Shown here piece after piece: positions 60,714 to 64,000 of a stretch of 64,000 nt of DNA. Numbering within the stretch: position 1 is the first letter of the stretch; the number at the start of each line of letters is the position of its first letter. This stretch comes from Verrucomicrobiales bacterium (GTDB lineage: Bacteria; Verrucomicrobiota; Verrucomicrobiia; Limisphaerales; J093). Below the pieces are notes generated by a model. It made no database searches, was not told the DNA's origin, and worked only from the letters and a program-made list of their open reading frames with translations. The translations under genes and the position numbers were made by a program. The stretch covers positions 17,796 through 81,795 of the forward strand of contig JACKPV010000041.1 of the NCBI GenBank assembly GCA_024233305.1, in the 5' to 3' direction.

Positions 60714-62048
60714 ATGTCCCACGCCCCTGTCATCGAGGCTGCCAACGAGGTGGATCCTCTGCCGTTGCTGGATCGCGAGGCCCCGCTGCCCTGTGCCGCG
60801 CGCACCCGGATGCCGGTCCGTCTCCGGAGCCTCAGCTTCCTGCTGCTCGCGTTGTTCCTCGGGCTGGTCCTGGGGGTGATGATCCTCCCGTGGCAGCAGT
60901 TCGTGCGCGGCGCCGGACGAGTGATCGCCTACGATCCGCTCGAGCGCAGCGTCACCGTGGAGGCGCCACTTGCCGGCCGGGTCGAGAGGGCCGCCGTGGT
61001 CGAGGGCCAACTGGTGAAAGAGGACGAACTGCTTTTCAAACTGACCGACAACGATCCGAACCTGCTGCAGAACCTCGAGCAACAGCGGGAAGCCGCCCGC
61101 ATCCGCGAGGAGGCCGCCGCGGAGAAGATCCGGTCGCTCACCGCCCAGATCGAAGAGCAGGAACGCGCGTTGCCCCTGGCCATCGAAGCCGCGCAGCAGC
61201 GCCTCGAAGTCGCGCAATACGCCGAAGCCACCGCCCGCCTGCAACACGACCGCATCAAGGCCCTCTTCGAGGACGAACGCGGCCTCGTCTCCCGGCGCGA
61301 TTACGAACTCGCCACCCTCGAACGCGACCGCACCGCCGCCGATACCCTGCAAGCTCGAGCGAACCTCAAGCGCGTCGAGGCCGATCTCCGCGGCTCGATC
61401 AACAGCAGCGGCGCCTCGCTGCAAACCGCCCGCTCCGACCTCGCCGCCGCCCAGCAGGCGGTGAGCAGTCTGAACATCCAAATCAACCAGGCCGGCACCC
61501 AAAAGGTCCTCGCCCCCCGCGACGGTATCGTCTATCGCGTGCATGCCACCGAGGGCACCTTCCTCAAGGCCGGCTCCCCGCTCTGCACGTTGATCCCGGA
61601 AACCGAGAGCCGCATGGTGGAACTCTTCATGGATGGCAACGACATGCCGCTCATCCGGCCGCGGGAAACCGACGCCGAAGGCCGGATCGTTCGCGAGGGC
61701 AGCCCGGTGCGGGTGCAGTTCGAGGGCTGGCCGGCCGTCCAGTTCGTCGGTTGGCCAAGCGTTGCCCTGGGCACCTTCGGCGGCGAGGTCGTGCTCGTCG
61801 ATCCCACCGACAACGGCCGCGGCTTGTTCCGCATCCTGGTGGCCCCGAAGCCGGACCGCGTCGAGCGGCGGGATGGTTCGGTCGAGCTGATCGAATGGCC
61901 CGGTCGTCGGTGGCTGCGGCAGGGCGTCCAGGTCAAGGGCTGGGTGCTGCTGCAACAGGTGCCGCTGTGGTTCGAACTGTGGCGGCAGATGAACGGCTTT
62001 CCGCCGGCTTTGAACGCTGCAAATGGAGACGCCAATGCCGCCAAGTAG
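60714..62048 (+). CDS. HlyD-type membrane fusion protein
   Basis: 444 aa. A single N-terminal transmembrane segment (about 38-60, LRSLSFLLLALFLGLVLGVMIL) is followed by a biotinyl-lipoyl half (VTVEAPLAGRVERAAVVEGQLVKEDELLFKL), a long coiled-coil hairpin (about 110-260, many Glu/Arg/Gln) and the second half (KVLAPRDGIVYRVHATEGTFLKAGSPLCTLIPE). This is the adaptor of a type I-like exporter. It overlaps the channel gene. Confidence 0.9.
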   Translation: MSHAPVIEAANEVDPLPLLDREAPLPCAARTRMPVRLRSLSFLLLALFLGLVLGVMILPWQQFVRGAGRVIAYDPLERSVTVEAPLAGRVERAAVVEGQLVKEDELLFKLTDNDPNLLQNLEQQREAARIREEAAAEKIRSLTAQIEEQERALPLAIEAAQQRLEVAQYAEATARLQHDRIKALFEDERGLVSRRDYELATLERDRTAADTLQARANLKRVEADLRGSINSSGASLQTARSDLAAAQQAVSSLNIQINQAGTQKVLAPRDGIVYRVHATEGTFLKAGSPLCTLIPETESRMVELFMDGNDMPLIRPRETDAEGRIVREGSPVRVQFEGWPAVQFVGWPSVALGTFGGEVVLVDPTDNGRGLFRILVAPKPDRVERRDGSVELIEWPGRRWLRQGVQVKGWVLLQQVPLWFELWRQMNGFPPALNAANGDANAAK

Positions 62049-63549
62049 CCGCCACCGGCGCCCGGTCCGCCCGCGTGCCCGCTTGCTGCCGGCGGTCGGT
62101 CTGGCGGTCGCGCTTGCCGGCGGGATCGCCGACGACGGGAAACCGCCGGACGATCCCCCCCCGGACCACCCCGCACCGCTCCGGCTCGAAGCGGTCATGG
62201 CGTGCGTCACCACCCAATACCCGCCCTACCTGGCCGCCCTGATCGAGCGCGACATCGCCGCGGGCCGCCTGCAAGGCGCCGAGGGCACCTTCGACCTCAA
62301 GGCCTTCGCCCGCGTCTTTGGCAACCCGGCGGGCTACTATCAACCCGTCACGCTCGATGCCGGCCTCGAACAGTTCCTCGGCATCTGGGGCGCCACCATT
62401 TACGGAGGGTACCGCCTCACCGAGGGCGAGCTGCCGGACTATTACCGTCGCCGCACCGAAGGCGGCGGCAACCCGCGGCTCGGCTTGAAGATCCCGCTCC
62501 TGCAGGACGGCTCGATTGATTATCGCCGGGCCGCCGTCCTGAAGGCGCGCCTGGACCAGGAACTCGCCGATCCTGCCATCCAACGCCAGCAACTCGACTT
62601 CATCCGCGCCGGCACCGTCGCCTACTTCAAATGGCTCGCCGCGGGTCGTCGCCTCATTCTCGCCGAGGAACTCCTGCGCGTGGCGCGCGACCGGCAGGAA
62701 GCCATCGAAAGTCAGGTCGAACGCGGCCTTTCTCCGCGCATTACCCTGACCGAAAACCGGCAGCTCGTGGTCAGTCGCGAACTCAAGGCCGTCAAGGCCC
62801 GGCAGGACTTCGCGGGCGCGGCCCTGGCGCTGTCCCTCTTCCACCGGGATCACCGCGATGATCCGGTGGTGCCCACGCGCGACCAGTTGCCGGACACTTT
62901 TCCCGAAATCACCCCGGTCGAGGGCGACCTGCCCGAGGCCAGCCTGCAGCGCGCGCTGGAGCAACGCCCCGAAATCCGGCAGCTCGAACTGGCCCTCGAA
63001 AAGCTGGGCGTGGACCTCCGTCTGGCCCGCAACCAGCTGCTGCCCCGTCTCGACGCCGGCCTCGAGGCCAACCAGGGGCTGGGCGAGGAGCGCTACCCGG
63101 ACCGCGGCGAGTTCGAACTCAAGCTCGGCGTCGAGTTCAGCATGCCGCTGCAACGGCGCGAGGCCCGCGGGCAGGTGGCGGAAACCAGCGCCCGGATCGA
63201 GCAGTTGACCTACCGCGCCGCCTTCGCCCGGGAACGCATCCTCGCCGAGGTGCGCAACGCCCGGATCAGCCTGGTTGCCGCCTACGAACAACTGGAACGT
63301 GCCAACCTCAACGCCCGCCTCGCGCTCGAATTGCAGGCCGTCGAGCAGGACCGCTTCCGCCTCGGCGCCTCCGACCTCCTCGCCCTTCAGCTCCGCGAAC
63401 AAGCCGCCTTCCAGGCGCGTCTCGACCAGGCCGACGCCAGCGAGCAATACTTCGTCGCCCAGGCGGATCTGGCCGCCGCGCTCGGCGCCCGGCCCGCAAC
63501 CTCGCCCGACGACGGCCAAGCCCCCCGCGGCGGTCCGTCCGTCGAATAG
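62023..63549 (+). CDS. TolC-family outer-membrane channel protein
   Basis: 508 aa from the ATG at 62023, 26 bases inside the adaptor gene; the ATG at 62035 is an alternative. The signal peptide is RRPVRPRARLLPAVGLAVALAGG. Two helical repeats are visible: (LALEKLGVDLRLARNQLLPRLDAGLEANQG; LERANLNARLALELQAVEQDRFRLGASDLLALQLREQAAF), typical of outer-membrane efflux proteins. The last gene of the exporter operon. Confidence 0.88.
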   Translation: METPMPPSSRHRRPVRPRARLLPAVGLAVALAGGIADDGKPPDDPPPDHPAPLRLEAVMACVTTQYPPYLAALIERDIAAGRLQGAEGTFDLKAFARVFGNPAGYYQPVTLDAGLEQFLGIWGATIYGGYRLTEGELPDYYRRRTEGGGNPRLGLKIPLLQDGSIDYRRAAVLKARLDQELADPAIQRQQLDFIRAGTVAYFKWLAAGRRLILAEELLRVARDRQEAIESQVERGLSPRITLTENRQLVVSRELKAVKARQDFAGAALALSLFHRDHRDDPVVPTRDQLPDTFPEITPVEGDLPEASLQRALEQRPEIRQLELALEKLGVDLRLARNQLLPRLDAGLEANQGLGEERYPDRGEFELKLGVEFSMPLQRREARGQVAETSARIEQLTYRAAFARERILAEVRNARISLVAAYEQLERANLNARLALELQAVEQDRFRLGASDLLALQLREQAAFQARLDQADASEQYFVAQADLAAALGARPATSPDDGQAPRGGPSVE

Positions 63550-63585
63550 TCCCTGCGCAGCCCGGCTGCTTCGGACCGCGGAGTT

Positions 63586-63627
63586 CATTCCGCCGCACAC
63601 TTGACTTGCGGCGGGGCCGGCGGAATG
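63586..63627. terminator. Hairpin after the exporter operon
   Basis: CATTCCGCCG (63586-63595) pairs with CGGCGGAATG (63618-63627), with an alternative inner GCCGC/GCGGC stem. It lies 36 bases past the channel stop. It could terminate transcription or be an intergenic repeat; no U tract is visible. 63640-63778 holds only a further small hairpin, CGGCGCGCGGAATTGATGCCGCG-like. Confidence 0.5.
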
Positions 63628-63778
63628 CACTCCGTGCGCATTTCCCTCAGCCGCCTTGAACACGGGAAGCTCTGAGCCGCGACCATTAAGTCATCCCAGT
63701 TCCTTCGGCGCGCGGAATTGATGCCGCGCCTCCATCCAGCGGGCCGGTCCGATTCAGAAGCCCCTGCTACCCGGCCCA

Positions 63779-63934
63779 GGGTAGGGCGAGCAGTCCCCTG
63801 CACGCCGGACATGCCCCGGGTAGGGCAAGCAGTCCCCTGCACGCCGGACATGCCCCGGGTAGGGCGAGCAGTCCCCTGCACGCCGGACATGCCCCGGGTA
63901 GAGCGAGCAGTCCCCTGCGCGCCGGACGAAGCCC
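63779..63934. repeat. 39-bp tandem repeat, four units
   Basis: The units begin GGGTAGGGCGAGCAGTCCCC at 63779, 63818, 63857 and 63896 and end ACATGCCCC; the last is diverged (GGGTAGAGC, end ACGAAGCCCC). Period is 39 with near identity. Because 39 is a multiple of 3 it keeps frames open, but no real gene is supported. A single copy of the core lies at 31968-32000 in opposite orientation. Confidence 0.9.
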
Positions 63935-64000
63935 CACCTACCGAAACCAGTATCGCGGGCCGTTCCGTTCGCTGGCTGAACCCCAGCCCTGAAACCACTA

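Noticed and set aside
63779..63934. CRISPR array
   Set aside because: The 39-bp units are contiguous, with no spacers between them and no cas genes nearby.
63585..63998. 137-aa protein with 13-residue repeats on the minus strand
   Set aside because: It only reflects the 39-bp tandem repeat being a multiple of three; flanks have no coding signal.

Overview
The window is GC-rich, densely coded DNA that looks like a chromosome of the Verrucomicrobiota. I base this on the lamin-tail/CotH giant protein, the very large secreted proteins ending in a '...GPW...FYRL'-type segment, a DUF455/ATP-grasp fusion, and intergenic repeats. Phylum is an inference from gene style, because no rRNA or other taxonomic marker is present.

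Layout. (1) 1-16.4 kb, plus strand: the distal half of an extracellular contractile injection system (eCIS) locus. It holds a J-type baseplate protein cut by the window start, a second baseplate-like protein, a 1429-aa protein with PKD domains, a CIS tape-measure protein, an AAA+ ATPase, a DUF4157 (eCIS core domain) protein with HEATH motif, and a small unknown protein. Sheath and tube genes must lie to the left. (2) 16.3-24.0 kb, minus strand: a CotH/lamin-tail secreted protein, a tandem-ACT protein, and a ferritin-like DUF455 + ATP-grasp fusion. (3) 24.3-31.6 kb: an insertion-sequence pile-up (IS91 type with its own tyrosine recombinase, IS630, IS21) in what I read as an integron cassette array. 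Two attC-like sites flank a small membrane-protein cassette, and a second cassette is broken by the IS630 with a TA duplication. (4) 31.8-42.2 kb, minus strand: a TetR-regulated RND efflux operon, a cation diffusion facilitator and glutaminyl-tRNA synthetase, separated by repeats that include two 146-bp MITE-like copies. (5) 42.7-50.8 kb: one 2.7-kaa secreted mosaic protein. (6) 51 kb: a vapBC toxin-antitoxin pair whose 3' end carries a degenerate attC-like arm. (7) 51.8-58.7 kb, minus strand: a triple PQQ-propeller protein and a Calx-beta protein. (8) 59-63.5 kb: an ABC exporter/HlyD adaptor/TolC-type operon whose ABC ATPase lacks its key catalytic residues. The end holds 39-bp tandem repeats.

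How genes work together. The first block would build and energise a contractile particle whose payload is probably the DUF4157 protein. The RND block is a complete tripartite pump with its own repressor. The last block is a tripartite exporter whose ATPase may be inactive. The strongest candidates for something undescribed are the cassette/IS region with its attC-like echo beside vapBC, the PKD protein and C-terminal HHVPP domain of the eCIS, the degenerate exporter, and the DUF455/ATP-grasp fusion.
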